A DNA stretch of 64,000 nucleotides from Gammaproteobacteria bacterium (GTDB lineage Bacteria; Pseudomonadota; Gammaproteobacteria; UBA4575). The stretch covers positions 2,206,171 through 2,270,170 of the forward strand of contig JAWPMW010000001.1 of NCBI GenBank assembly GCA_033344735.1, given 5' to 3'. Below, piece by piece: positions 55,062 to 64,000 of the stretch; positions within the stretch are counted from its first letter, which is position 1; every line of letters starts with the position of its first letter. Made by a program: the position numbers and the translations under genes. The notes beneath the pieces are model-generated. The model saw only the letters and a list, made by a program, of their open reading frames with translations, ran no database searches and had not been told where the DNA came from.

Positions 55062-55988
55062 ATGAAATTAACCATTTTGCCGCGCTCTGGGAGCCGTTTA
55101 TACAGCGTACGCTACTTTAGCCCAGAACAGTATCTATTAGCGATTGCAATAGGCATCACCGTTATGGGTGCATTTCTAGGTGCAGGCTATTGGTTAGGAG
55201 TGGAGTATGGTCACCATGGAATAGTGGCAAATTGGAAACACGATATAAAAAGCCAGCAAGACCAGCTGGAAGAGGTACGTTTAGAAAGTGATGCGAACCT
55301 CGAGGCTCTTACACAGAAAATTGCTTATTATCAGGCGCATATTAATCGTTTAGACGCGTTAGGTAATAAGCTGCTCAATATGGCTGATCTAGATGATTTG
55401 GAAATTGATTTTACTCAGCCCCCAGGATTTGGTGGTCCGGATTCTTACGCAGATGCCTCAAATCAAGACGTATTAGCTAGCATGGAACAAATCCTAGCAA
55501 CCATATCTTCGCAGTTACAGAGCCAAGAGAATAAGCTACATACCTTGGATGTAATGCTGACTGACCGAAACTTGCGCGAAGAAGTTTATCCTCAAGGGCG
55601 ACCGATAGAAAAGGGTTGGATATCATCTCATTATGGTAAACGCGCAGATCCATTTACAGGTAAGCAAGAATATCATCGCGGCGTCGATTTCGCGGGTAAA
55701 TACTACTCAAATGTTATTTCTGTAGCGGGCGGTGTGGTTACAGAAGCAGATGACCGATCAGGTTATGGTAATTTAGTAGAAATTGATCACGGAAACGGCT
55801 ATGTCACTCGCTACGGGCATAATGATAAGTTGTCCGTTAAAGTAGGTCAGACCGTTAAGAAAGGTCAGGTTATAGCAAAAATGGGCAGTACGGGCAGATC
55901 GACCGGCCCTCACGTTCATTTTGAAGTGCTTAAAAACGGCGCACGTGTAGATCCAATGAAATTCATCCGTTCCAAAGAGAACAAATAA
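55062..55988 (+). CDS. M23-family metallopeptidase with membrane anchor and coiled coil
   Basis: 308 residues: one membrane helix (about 25-47), a periplasmic coiled coil (about 60-105), and a C-terminal LytM domain. Zinc ligands His205 and Asp209 (YHRGVDFAG) and His286 with His284 (GPHVHFEV) are all present, so it should be an active peptidoglycan endopeptidase rather than a degenerate EnvC-type activator. It lies just upstream of secA, a common arrangement in gammaproteobacteria. Confidence 0.9.
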   Translation: MKLTILPRSGSRLYSVRYFSPEQYLLAIAIGITVMGAFLGAGYWLGVEYGHHGIVANWKHDIKSQQDQLEEVRLESDANLEALTQKIAYYQAHINRLDALGNKLLNMADLDDLEIDFTQPPGFGGPDSYADASNQDVLASMEQILATISSQLQSQENKLHTLDVMLTDRNLREEVYPQGRPIEKGWISSHYGKRADPFTGKQEYHRGVDFAGKYYSNVISVAGGVVTEADDRSGYGNLVEIDHGNGYVTRYGHNDKLSVKVGQTVKKGQVIAKMGSTGRSTGPHVHFEVLKNGARVDPMKFIRSKENK

Positions 55989-56173
55989 GCTATATCAATT
56001 AATTTCTGCTCCACTCCCTTGCTTATTTAGTTGCTAAAGCAACCAGACATATTCAATATATGCTGCATAAATATTAAGTCAAAACTTATTTGTTAATATT
56101 CATATATTGAAAGCCATATACACTGGCCCCACATAGTTACATTAACCCTCACTTAATTGCCTTATCTCAAAAA

Positions 56174-58906
56174 ATGATCGGAAAGCTCGCACAAAAAGTC
56201 TTTGGCAGTCGCAACCAGCGAATTCTGTCTCGCTACAAAAAACTAGTTAATAAAATTAATCAATTAGAAGAGTCGATTAAGAGTTTGAGTGACTCTCAGT
56301 TAGCACAAAAAACTCAAGAATTTAAAGACAGGATACAAGCTGGAGCTGAATTAGAATCACTACTCCCAGAAGCTTTTGCTGTAGTGCGCGAATCAGGACA
56401 ACGTGTATTAGGTATGCGTCATTTTGATGTGCAGTTAATCGGTGGCATGGTGTTGAATGATGGCAATATTGCTGAAATGAGAACAGGAGAAGGAAAGACC
56501 CTTGTTGCTACATTACCCGTCTATTTGAATGCTCTTACTGGTAATAGCGTCCATGTCATAACTGTGAATGATTATCTTGCAAGACGTGATGCGGAGTGGA
56601 TGGGAAAGATTTATAACTTCCTCGGTCTCACTGTGGGAGTGATTGTAGGTGGTCTGAATGATGAGGAGCGCAAATTAGCATACGCCGCTGATATTACGTA
56701 TGGCACTAATAATGAATTTGGCTTTGATTATTTGCGAGACAACATGAAATTTTCTGCTGACCAACGAGCTCAGCGTGATTTGTATTTTGCGGTGGTTGAT
56801 GAAGTTGATTCGATCCTAATTGATGAAGCAAGAACACCGCTAATTATTTCAGGACCAACTGATGATAGCTCTGAGCTGTATATGAAAGTTGATAAAATTG
56901 TTCCTGACTTAATTCAACAAGCATCAGAAGATAGCGAAGGTGATTTTTTTATAGAAGAAAAATCTAAACAAGTTTTTCTTAGCGAGCAGGGTCATCAACA
57001 CATAGAAGACTTATTAACAGAAACAGGTCTGCTTGCAGAAGAGGACTCATTGTATGATGTTGCTAACATTAGTCTGTTACATCATATCAATGCTTCGTTA
57101 CGAGCTAATGTGTTGTTCCAGAAAAATGTTGACTACATTGTTCGTAATGGTGAGGTGGTAATTGTTGATGAGTTTACTGGTCGAACAATGCCAGGGCGTC
57201 GATGGTCAGAAGGCCTGCATCAAGCAGTTGAAGCAAAAGAAGGCGTCAAAATTCAAAATGAAAACCAAACGTTAGCATCAATAACATTCCAAAATTATTT
57301 CCGCTTGTATGAGAAGTTAAGTGGAATGACAGGTACGGCAGATACAGAGGCATTTGAATTTCAGTCAATCTATGGTTTAGAGGTGGTGGTCGTGCCAACC
57401 CATAGAGATATGGCGCGCGATGATCGTGGTGATCTTGTGTATTTAACATTACAAGAAAAATTTGAAGCTATTATCGAAGATGTGAAGGATTGCATGCAAA
57501 GGGGCCAGCCAGTACTGGTTGGTACTGCTTCAATTGAAGCTTCAGAACATCTCTCAAAATTGTTGACACAAGCACACATTGAACACAAGGTATTGAATGC
57601 GAAGCATCATGCATCTGAGTCACAAATTATAGTGCAAGCGGGAAAAACAGGTGCAGTGACCATCGCAACAAATATGGCTGGACGGGGAACAGATATTGTC
57701 TTAGGTGGCAACTTAGATGCTGAGATTGCGGAGCTAGGTGAAGACCCTGATTCAAATCTAGTAGAAGATATTAAAACACAATGGCAGCATCATCATGATG
57801 ATGTATTGAAATCAGGTGGGTTACATATTATTGGTACAGAAAGACATGAGTCTAGGCGTATTGATAACCAATTGCGTGGCCGTGCTGGAAGACAGGGTGA
57901 TCCAGGGTCAAGTCGCTTTTATCTTTCTTTAGAAGATAACTTGATGAGAATTTTTGCGTCTGATCGTGTCCGTACATTGATGCAAAAATTAGGCATGGAA
58001 AAGGGTGAATCGATTGAGCATCCTTGGGTATCTAAAGCAATTGAAAATGCACAGCGCAAAGTTGAATCACACAACTTTGATATTCGTAAAAACTTGCTAG
58101 AGTATGATGATGTTGCTAGTGACCAGCGTAAAGTAATCTACGAGCAGCGCAGTGATTTAATGAGCACTGAGGATATATCTGAAAATATTGAAGATATTCG
58201 ATTCGATGTAGTGACAAATATTATTAATAATTATATTCCACCTGATAGCATGGCAGAGCAGTGGGATGTAAGTGGACTAACTCAAGCGCTACATAAAGAA
58301 GTGAATGTTGAGCTGCCGCTGCAAGATTGGTTGGATCGTGATGACAATTTATATGAAGAGCCTCTTCGTGAGCGAATACATGCATCCGTAAAAAGTTTGT
58401 TCGATGAGAAACAGAAGTTGCTTGGTGATGAAATGATGCACAAGTTACAAAAAGACGTGATGTTGCAAGTGCTAGACTCTAAATGGAAAGAACATTTGGC
58501 GGCAATGGATTACTTGAGGCAAAGTATCGGCTTGCGTGGATATGCACAGAAAAATCCAAAGCAAGAATACAAACGGGAAGCATTTCAAATGTTCCAGCAA
58601 ATGCTGGAAGAAATTAAGCAGGACACAATTTCTTTTCTATGTCATGTGAAGTTTCAATCTCCTGAAGAAGTTGCACCAATTACACCGAAAAATGAGACTG
58701 ATGCGGATAGTCTACAGCTACAACATGAGCAAGCTGCGGATGTTCTTCATCCGAGTGAGGTGTCAAAGCAGCAAACTGGTAAACCTCAGGCTGACGTAGT
58801 TAAATCAGACCCTATTGTGCGTGCTGACAAAAAAGTCGGTAGAAATGAACCATGTCCATGCGGTTCTGGTAAGAAATATAAGCACTGCTGCGGAAAACTA
58901 TCTTAA
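56174..58906 (+). CDS. secA: Preprotein translocase ATPase SecA
   Basis: 910 residues. Walker A GEGKT at 105-109, DEVDSIL in motif II, the [14 protein letters not shown] motif, [10 protein letters not shown] in the second helicase domain, and the C-terminal zinc-binding [14 protein letters not shown] (Cys894, Cys896, Cys905, Cys906) that binds SecB. It drives protein export through SecYEG. The ATG at 56174 matches the usual N-terminus; no classical ribosome binding site precedes it (upstream reads CTTATCTCAAAAA). Confidence 0.97.
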   Translation: MIGKLAQKVFGSRNQRILSRYKKLVNKINQLEESIKSLSDSQLAQKTQEFKDRIQAGAELESLLPEAFAVVRESGQRVLGMRHFDVQLIGGMVLNDGNIAEMRTGEGKTLVATLPVYLNALTGNSVHVITVNDYLARRDAEWMGKIYNFLGLTVGVIVGGLNDEERKLAYAADITYGTNNEFGFDYLRDNMKFSADQRAQRDLYFAVVDEVDSILIDEARTPLIISGPTDDSSELYMKVDKIVPDLIQQASEDSEGDFFIEEKSKQVFLSEQGHQHIEDLLTETGLLAEEDSLYDVANISLLHHINASLRANVLFQKNVDYIVRNGEVVIVDEFTGRTMPGRRWSEGLHQAVEAKEGVKIQNENQTLASITFQNYFRLYEKLSGMTGTADTEAFEFQSIYGLEVVVVPTHRDMARDDRGDLVYLTLQEKFEAIIEDVKDCMQRGQPVLVGTASIEASEHLSKLLTQAHIEHKVLNAKHHASESQIIVQAGKTGAVTIATNMAGRGTDIVLGGNLDAEIAELGEDPDSNLVEDIKTQWQHHHDDVLKSGGLHIIGTERHESRRIDNQLRGRAGRQGDPGSSRFYLSLEDNLMRIFASDRVRTLMQKLGMEKGESIEHPWVSKAIENAQRKVESHNFDIRKNLLEYDDVASDQRKVIYEQRSDLMSTEDISENIEDIRFDVVTNIINNYIPPDSMAEQWDVSGLTQALHKEVNVELPLQDWLDRDDNLYEEPLRERIHASVKSLFDEKQKLLGDEMMHKLQKDVMLQVLDSKWKEHLAAMDYLRQSIGLRGYAQKNPKQEYKREAFQMFQQMLEEIKQDTISFLCHVKFQSPEEVAPITPKNETDADSLQLQHEQAADVLHPSEVSKQQTGKPQADVVKSDPIVRADKKVGRNEPCPCGSGKKYKHCCGKLS

Positions 58907-58928
58907 TTCTCTAGGCTGAGGAATCGAT

Positions 58929-60146
58929 ATGGCGGTTAATTTAACCGAGCCAACTCAAGTACACGCCATAGAGGGCGTACGTTTAGCGACTGCTAGCGCA
59001 GGTATTCGCTACCTTGATCGAGATGATCTTGTATTAATTGAAATAGCGCAGGAAGCAAAGGTTGCAGCAGTATTTACGCAGAATAAATTTCGTGCTGCAC
59101 CAGTGAGTCTATCTGTCGACCATCTTAATAAAATAACTCCGCGCTACTTAATTATTAATGCCGGTAATGCAAATGCTGGTACAGGCCAGATAGGTATGAA
59201 TGCGGCATTAGATACTACTAAAGCTGTTGCAGAGAGCTTTAAGGTTACGCCTGAGCAAGTGCTGCCTTTCTCCACAGGAGTCATTGGAGAGGTGTTAGAT
59301 GCGAGTAAAATTACGAATCAATTATCATGTCTGAAAGAAAACTTATCTTGCGATAATTGGTTGTTAGCAGCAAAAGCAATAATGACTACCGATACAGTGT
59401 CTAAAGCCTATAGTAAAAAAATTAATATTGCGGGGAAAGATATTCAAGTAACGGGTATTGCAAAAGGCTCAGGTATGATTCAGCCTAATATGGCAACGAT
59501 GTTGTCGTATATAGCCACTGACTTGGATATTTCAAATCAAATGTTACAAGAATTGTTATCGCAAGCAACAGAGCAGTCATTTAATTCAATCACAGTTGAT
59601 AGTGATACATCAACCAACGATGCTTGTGTATTAATTGCTACGGGAAAATCAGGAGTTATATTCGACGAAATCAATAAAGAAGATAAAAACCAATTTCAAC
59701 GTGCTTTATATTGGGTTATGCAAATGTTAGCGCAAGCAATTGTTCGAGATGGCGAAGGAGCAACTAAATTTGTTACTGTGTGTATTGAAAAAGCCAGTAA
59801 TCAACAACAAGCCAAGTCGGTCGCATATTCAGTGGCAAATTCACCGTTAGTGAAAACAGCATTTTCAGCTAGCGACCCAAACTGGGGACGTATCATGGCA
59901 GCTGCAGGTAAATGTAATGACTATGATTTGCAGTTATCTCAGGCGAGCTTATCAATTAATAATGTGCCTGTAATGGAGCGAGGCGAGCTAGCTACCAGCT
60001 ATACAGAACGATTAGGTAAACAAGCAATGCAATCTGAAGAAATTGAAATTATAGTGCAACTAAATTTAGGCCAGGCGCAACACACAGTATGGACAACCGA
60101 CTTAACTCATGAGTACGTTAGTATTAACGCAGATTATCGTAGTTAA
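58929..60146 (+). CDS. argJ: Bifunctional glutamate N-acetyltransferase / amino-acid acetyltransferase ArgJ
   Basis: 405 residues. The self-cleavage site is MATML, with Thr190 as the nucleophile of the mature beta chain, preceded by GIAKGSGMIQPN. ArgJ moves the acetyl group from N-acetylornithine to glutamate in the cyclic arginine pathway and may also make N-acetylglutamate from acetyl-CoA. CTGAGGAA precedes the ATG. It lies 22 bases after secA. Confidence 0.95.
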   Translation: MAVNLTEPTQVHAIEGVRLATASAGIRYLDRDDLVLIEIAQEAKVAAVFTQNKFRAAPVSLSVDHLNKITPRYLIINAGNANAGTGQIGMNAALDTTKAVAESFKVTPEQVLPFSTGVIGEVLDASKITNQLSCLKENLSCDNWLLAAKAIMTTDTVSKAYSKKINIAGKDIQVTGIAKGSGMIQPNMATMLSYIATDLDISNQMLQELLSQATEQSFNSITVDSDTSTNDACVLIATGKSGVIFDEINKEDKNQFQRALYWVMQMLAQAIVRDGEGATKFVTVCIEKASNQQQAKSVAYSVANSPLVKTAFSASDPNWGRIMAAAGKCNDYDLQLSQASLSINNVPVMERGELATSYTERLGKQAMQSEEIEIIVQLNLGQAQHTVWTTDLTHEYVSINADYRS

Positions 60147-61088
60147 ATGATTCAACAACGCATTGCTATCGGTGTTGTCGAAAATTCTCAGAAAAAAATA
60201 CTGGTGAGTAAACGAAAAATGGGCACACACCTTGAAGGCTGCTGGGAGTTGCCTGGCGGGAAAGTTGCCCTTAAAGAATCATTTAAAATGGCATTAAGAA
60301 GAGAATTATCTGAAGAACTTGATATCCAGGTTAACTCCACATCAAAACTTATTGAGCTGAAGCATCAATATGATGATAGACAGTTACATTTTCAAGTATT
60401 TAATGTAAATGGATATTCGGGAGTAGTAAGATCTGTCGAGCATCAAGAGCTTCAATGGGTGGACTATTCGCAATTTTCATCTTTGGATTTTCCGGCTGCC
60501 AATAGGGCTATTCTTGACGCAATTAGTTTACCACGCAGTTATATGATTGCTGACCAAGATGTGCTTAAAAATCAACTAACTTCAATTGTCAGATATCAGC
60601 TCGAGTCTGGAATATCATTAGTTCAATACCGCGCAAACAATGTGAGTAAACAAACCTATATTGCTAACGCTAAACAACTTAGAGAAATGTGTATGCAATT
60701 CGAGGCTAAGTTTATTACTAATTGTGAATTAGATTGGGTAGCAGAAATAAATCCAAATGGTATCCACCTTAATAGCGCTCGTTTGTACGAGGTTTGTAAA
60801 AACCTGTCTACACACAATGGTATGGAGTTTTTTTCAGCATCATGTCATAACGCTGAAGAAGTTGATATGGCTAATACACTTGGTGTACGTAGCGTGTTGA
60901 TTGGATCAGTTAATAAAACACATAGTCATGTTGACGCAAGTACTCTTGGCTGGCCACAATTTGGGAGATTGTGTTTTATGGCTAATAGTCCAGTATATGC
61001 CCTAGGTGGGATGAGTGTGAACGATTACGAAAATGCTAAAGTGCACGGTGCGCAAGGCATTGCGGCAATACGTGCATTTTTGAATTAA
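60147..61088 (+). CDS. Nudix (MutT-like) hydrolase fused to a ThiE-like domain
   Basis: 313 residues. The N-terminal Nudix box is complete (Gly38, Glu44, Arg52-Glu53, Glu56-Glu57), as in MutT enzymes that hydrolyse 8-oxo-dGTP. From about residue 130 a thiamine-phosphate-synthase-like barrel follows, with VQYRANN, GIHLNSARL, SASCHNAEEV, SVLIGSVNKTHS and YALGGMSVNDYEN. The same fusion is widespread in gammaproteobacteria. Several ThiE substrate residues look altered, so that half may not make thiamine phosphate. It starts right after argJ; its stop overlaps zapD. Confidence 0.88.
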   Translation: MIQQRIAIGVVENSQKKILVSKRKMGTHLEGCWELPGGKVALKESFKMALRRELSEELDIQVNSTSKLIELKHQYDDRQLHFQVFNVNGYSGVVRSVEHQELQWVDYSQFSSLDFPAANRAILDAISLPRSYMIADQDVLKNQLTSIVRYQLESGISLVQYRANNVSKQTYIANAKQLREMCMQFEAKFITNCELDWVAEINPNGIHLNSARLYEVCKNLSTHNGMEFFSASCHNAEEVDMANTLGVRSVLIGSVNKTHSHVDASTLGWPQFGRLCFMANSPVYALGGMSVNDYENAKVHGAQGIAAIRAFLN

Positions 61089-61855
61089 AAGGTGCAGCAA
61101 GAGATCTTAAAATTAATATCGCGATCTACTTGTTTGGGGTATTGATTAGGGTTGGGTTGTTCTAGAAAGCGTATAGAGAATCTATGTTTGCCTGCACTAA
61201 TTTCTGGAAAACACTGGTCATTCATATCAACCAATACACGAATTAATTGGTTAGGTTGATTTTGATCTAAATTTCTTTGGTAGAAACCTTTTATAGCCTC
61301 ACAATTTTCAATTTCTGAGCTGCTTCTAATTAAATCTAAACAATGAACGACAGTATTATTCACAATAATAAATGGTTGCAACCAGGTCTGAATGGTTTCT
61401 TTACGTTTATTTGATGGCTGGGTTAACCAATAGTGGTAGGAAGGCAAATCAAAATCACATGTGCCACCCGGAATAGCAGCTCGCTGTTTAATGCTGTTGA
61501 TAAAATCATTGTCTTTTAAATGAGAGACTAATTGACCAGGTTGATTATCTAATTCATTGATTAATCCTAAGTGTCCGGAAATTAATTTTTCTAGCTTGTC
61601 TTGGTCTAGGCTCGGAATGCTGTGTAACTGTTGGAGATTACTTAGTTGTCTTTTGACCTCTTTCATGAGCTCTCTTTTTAAATCCCCTCGAGAGACTAAA
61701 CCCATTAGCTCAAGCAACGCAGACAGGGCTGAGTGGCTGTCTAAGGCACCCTCTTTGTCCATATAGTATGTACAGCGACTATATAGCTGTTCTACACGCA
61801 TAAACGTACGAATACGCTCATTGAGGGGTTGCTCGAAATGGACTAATGAAGACAT
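61085..61855 (-). CDS. zapD: Cell division protein ZapD
   Basis: 256 residues, the DUF1342/YacF family. The N-terminus (LVHFEQPLNERIRTFMRVEQLY) and LPSYHYWLTQPSNKRKETIQTWLQP are conserved. ZapD bundles FtsZ filaments. It lies downstream of coaE as in E. coli, and its stop overlaps the stop of the convergent Nudix-ThiE gene (bases 61085-61088), with no terminator between. Confidence 0.93.
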   Translation of the reverse strand: MSSLVHFEQPLNERIRTFMRVEQLYSRCTYYMDKEGALDSHSALSALLELMGLVSRGDLKRELMKEVKRQLSNLQQLHSIPSLDQDKLEKLISGHLGLINELDNQPGQLVSHLKDNDFINSIKQRAAIPGGTCDFDLPSYHYWLTQPSNKRKETIQTWLQPFIIVNNTVVHCLDLIRSSSEIENCEAIKGFYQRNLDQNQPNQLIRVLVDMNDQCFPEISAGKHRFSIRFLEQPNPNQYPKQVDRDINFKISCCTF

Positions 61856-61873
61856 TTAGTGATTATGAAGTGG

Positions 61874-62470
61874 CTAAATCGTTAAATCCAAGTATTTTTG
61901 GTGAAGTTGGTGTATTTGAAGTATTAAACTCTTTAGGTCGCCGTTATTAGTAATGACATCATCAGCATGTTTTATGCGTTCTTCAAGAGTGATTTGGGAA
62001 TCTACAATAGCTTCGACATGGTTTTTAGAACACTTGTCTCGTGAAGACACGCGATCAAGCTGGTTTTGTTTATTAGTATTAATAACTAAAATTCGATCTA
62101 CAATAGATTGCATATTTGATTCGATTAATAAAGGTATAACGATTAGACAATATTGAGTGCTTAGAGTTGACGCTTGCAATAAGATTTCAGCGCGAACTTT
62201 TGGGTGTACTATATTTTCGAGTGATGCACGTAGCTTATTATCTGTGAAAATTTTTTCTCTTAATAATTTACGATCGATTTCTCCTGAGTTAAGCAAACAT
62301 TCCGAACCAAATAAACTGACGACTTCATCATAAGCTTTTCCCGAAATAGAGAGTAGCTCACGACTAATTTCATCTGCATCAATAACAGGTATTTTGTATA
62401 GTTGGCGGAATTGATCGCTAACAGTAGTTTTTCCAGAACCTATTCCACCTGTAAGTCCGATGCGTAACAT
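61874..62470 (-). CDS. coaE: Dephospho-CoA kinase
   Basis: 198 residues. The P-loop GLTGGIGSGKTTVS starts at residue 5; DADEISRELL, VHPKVRAEI and VIPLLIES follow in the usual order. It phosphorylates dephospho-CoA to complete coenzyme A synthesis. It lies between pilD and zapD, the standard gammaproteobacterial order. Confidence 0.96.
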   Translation of the reverse strand: MLRIGLTGGIGSGKTTVSDQFRQLYKIPVIDADEISRELLSISGKAYDEVVSLFGSECLLNSGEIDRKLLREKIFTDNKLRASLENIVHPKVRAEILLQASTLSTQYCLIVIPLLIESNMQSIVDRILVINTNKQNQLDRVSSRDKCSKNHVEAIVDSQITLEERIKHADDVITNNGDLKSLILQIHQLHQKYLDLTI

Positions 62471-62482
62471 ACGATGATAAGA

Positions 62483-63349
62483 TCACATTGAGCCAAATAG
62501 AGATTTAACTTCTGGGCCCCATATTAAACATATAATACCCCCCAGAGCTAAATAAGGACCAAATGGGGTGGGTACATCTCGACCTAGTATTTTTGTAACA
62601 ATTAAACTAATACCAATTATACTGCCAACCACTGATGATATTAGAATTATGGCAATTAAGTAATGCCAGCCTAACCAAGCACCTAGCAGAGCAAGTAATT
62701 TGAAGTCACCATAGCCCATGCCTTCTTTCCCAGTAATTAATTTAAATACTTGGAATACTAGCCAAAGAGATAAGTACCCAAAAATTGCACCAAGTACGCT
62801 CTCTTCAAGCGAACAAAATAAATTAAAGTAATTAGCGATAATTCCAAGCCAGAGAATAGGAAGGGTAATGTTGTCTGGGAGTAAAGTTGTTCTAAAGTCA
62901 ATCATAGCTAAAGTAATTAAACTCCAGCCTAAAACCATGGCAAATAATGCTTGCCAATTAAAGCCAAATTTAAAAGCGATTAATCCTGTAAATAATGCAG
63001 TGAATAATTCTATTAGAGGGTACTGAGCAGAAATAGATGTACCGCAGTGGCGGCATTTACCTTTTTGAAATAAATAACTTAATAAGGGAATATTTTCTAA
63101 GCTACTTATAATGTGTTTGCATGAAGGGCATTGAGAGCGAGGAGTGATTAAGTTGAATTTTTGTAGTTCATCTGCAGCTGAATTGTCTATTGCTAGAAGT
63201 TGTTGGCACTCGCTCTTCCAGCCTCTTTCGAGTATTACTGGCAATCTGGTGATAACAACATTTAAGAAGCTGCCAATCAATAAGCCTAATACAACACTAC
63301 AACTAATAAAGAAAACTAGATTGGTGTTTAATAAATGTAATAATTGCAC
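62483..63349 (-). CDS. pilD: Type IV prepilin peptidase / N-methyltransferase PilD
   Basis: 288 residues. The zinc-binding cysteines of the cytoplasmic loop are Cys74, Cys77, Cys99 and Cys102; the catalytic aspartates are Asp151 (LAMIDFRTTLLPD) and Asp215 (GMGYGDFK, the GxGD motif). About eight membrane segments follow the usual topology. It cleaves and methylates type IV pilins and type II secretion pseudopilins. Confidence 0.96.
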   Translation of the reverse strand: MQLLHLLNTNLVFFISCSVVLGLLIGSFLNVVITRLPVILERGWKSECQQLLAIDNSAADELQKFNLITPRSQCPSCKHIISSLENIPLLSYLFQKGKCRHCGTSISAQYPLIELFTALFTGLIAFKFGFNWQALFAMVLGWSLITLAMIDFRTTLLPDNITLPILWLGIIANYFNLFCSLEESVLGAIFGYLSLWLVFQVFKLITGKEGMGYGDFKLLALLGAWLGWHYLIAIILISSVVGSIIGISLIVTKILGRDVPTPFGPYLALGGIICLIWGPEVKSLFGSM

Positions 63350-63357
63350 GTTATAAA

Positions 63358-64000
63358 TTAAACAACTGCACCCATCTTGAAGATCGGTAGGTACATTGCA
63401 ATTACAAGCCCACCAACCAGCACCCCTAGAACAGCCATAATAAGCGGCTCTAATAAACTGCTGAGACCGTCTACAAGATTGTCAACTTCTGCTTCATAAA
63501 AGTCAGCTACTTTTGAGAGCATTTCGTCTAAAGCACCAGATTCTTCTCCAATGGCTACCATCTGGACCATCATATTAGGGAAAATGCCTGTTTGTTTCAT
63601 ACTTTGTTGTAATTGTGTGCCCGTTGAAACATCATCTTTCATTTTCATGGTGGCTTCATAAAATAATGCATTTCCAGACGCTCCAGCAACAGATTCCATG
63701 GCTTCAACTAACGGTACACCTGCGGCAAACATAGTCGCCATGGTTCGTGCAAATCTTGCGATGGCAGATTTTTCCAATATACCACCAACCACTGGGATTT
63801 TTAATGACATGATGTCTAGCCATCTACGCATTTTTGGTGATCGCTGTTTAGCCATTTTGAATGCTACGAATGCTGCGGCAATACCAGCGAACACAAGCCA
63901 CCAATAAGACTGAAAGAAATCAGAAAGATTGATGACCATTTGAGTAAAGGCGGGTAAATCTGCGCCAAACCCCTGGAATATAGTTTGGAATTGGGGCACA
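63358..64000 (-). CDS. pilC: Type IV pilus inner-membrane platform protein PilC (partial)
   Basis: The C-terminal 213 residues or so of a GspF-domain protein; the 5' part lies beyond the right edge. The typical ARTMATMFAAGVPLVEAMESVAG, MVQMVAIGEESGALDEML and EPLIMAVLGVLVGGLVIAMYLPIFKMGAVV segments are present, including the last membrane helix. It forms the platform on which PilB and PilT act. It is followed eight bases later by pilD, the usual pilBCD order. Confidence 0.94.
   Translation of the reverse strand, partial: VPQFQTIFQGFGADLPAFTQMVINLSDFFQSYWWLVFAGIAAAFVAFKMAKQRSPKMRRWLDIMSLKIPVVGGILEKSAIARFARTMATMFAAGVPLVEAMESVAGASGNALFYEATMKMKDDVSTGTQLQQSMKQTGIFPNMMVQMVAIGEESGALDEMLSKVADFYEAEVDNLVDGLSSLLEPLIMAVLGVLVGGLVIAMYLPIFKMGAVV

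Noticed and set aside
55989..56173. A SecM-like arrest peptide upstream of secA
   Set aside because: No suitable small frame with an arrest motif is present in the gap; only a short GTTGCT/AGCAAC palindrome is seen, with no U-tract.

Overview
The window is an A+T-rich chromosomal segment of a gammaproteobacterium that oxidises sulfur with the reverse dissimilatory sulfite reductase pathway. The gammaproteobacterial assignment rests on several gene orders: the mraZ-to-lpxC division and cell wall cluster, the rsmI/lpoA-yraN-diaA block, the secA-argJ-mutT neighbourhood and the pilC-pilD-coaE-zapD block. The sulfur lifestyle rests on a contiguous dsrABEFHCMKLJOP operon. The presence of dsrEFH and dsrL and the absence of dsrD mark it as the oxidative type. 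I do not assign a genus.

Layout. 1-5.1 kb: a cold-shock gene, a PsiE-like membrane protein, several unrecognised proteins, a 2-oxoglutarate/Fe(II) hydroxylase and a GNAT acetyltransferase. 5.2-13.7 kb: a YiiX-like cysteine peptidase followed by a complete fatty-acid beta-oxidation operon (fadE, thiolase, FadB/J-type enzyme, acyl-CoA ligase). 13.7-15.9 kb: a second hydroxylase (PKHD type), apt, and small hypothetical genes, one of them a 52-residue acidic protein. 16.1-18.6 kb, minus strand: a five-gene cassette of a TauD-like dioxygenase, a 64-residue protein, an orphan Cas6-like RAMP protein, a DsrC paralogue that has lost both redox cysteines, and a 67-residue protein, closed by a strong terminator. 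19.0-29.9 kb, plus strand: the dsr operon, divergent from that cassette. 30.0-34.5 kb: a small membrane protein, a GlcD-like FAD oxidase, diaA, yraN and lpoA. 34.6-35.8 kb: rsmI and the RNase P RNA gene. 36.0-54.6 kb: the division and cell wall cluster with a recognisable promoter and MraZ box array. 54.6-64 kb: a DUF721/DciA-like gene, an M23 peptidase, secA, argJ, a Nudix-ThiE fusion, then zapD, coaE, pilD and the 3' part of pilC on the minus strand.

How the genes work together. DsrEFH relay sulfane sulfur to DsrC. DsrAB, with DsrL supplying or receiving electrons, oxidises the DsrC-bound sulfur to sulfite. DsrMKJOP reoxidises DsrC and passes electrons to the quinone pool and periplasm. The beta-oxidation operon nearby points to some use of fatty acids.

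The most promising lead for an undescribed system is the minus-strand cassette next to dsrA. A Cas6-type RNA-binding fold protein sits beside a cysteine-less DsrC paralogue, with no other cas gene and no CRISPR array in view. Clear hairpins lie between genes in both this cassette and the dsr operon, which suggests a testable RNA-processing link to sulfur metabolism.
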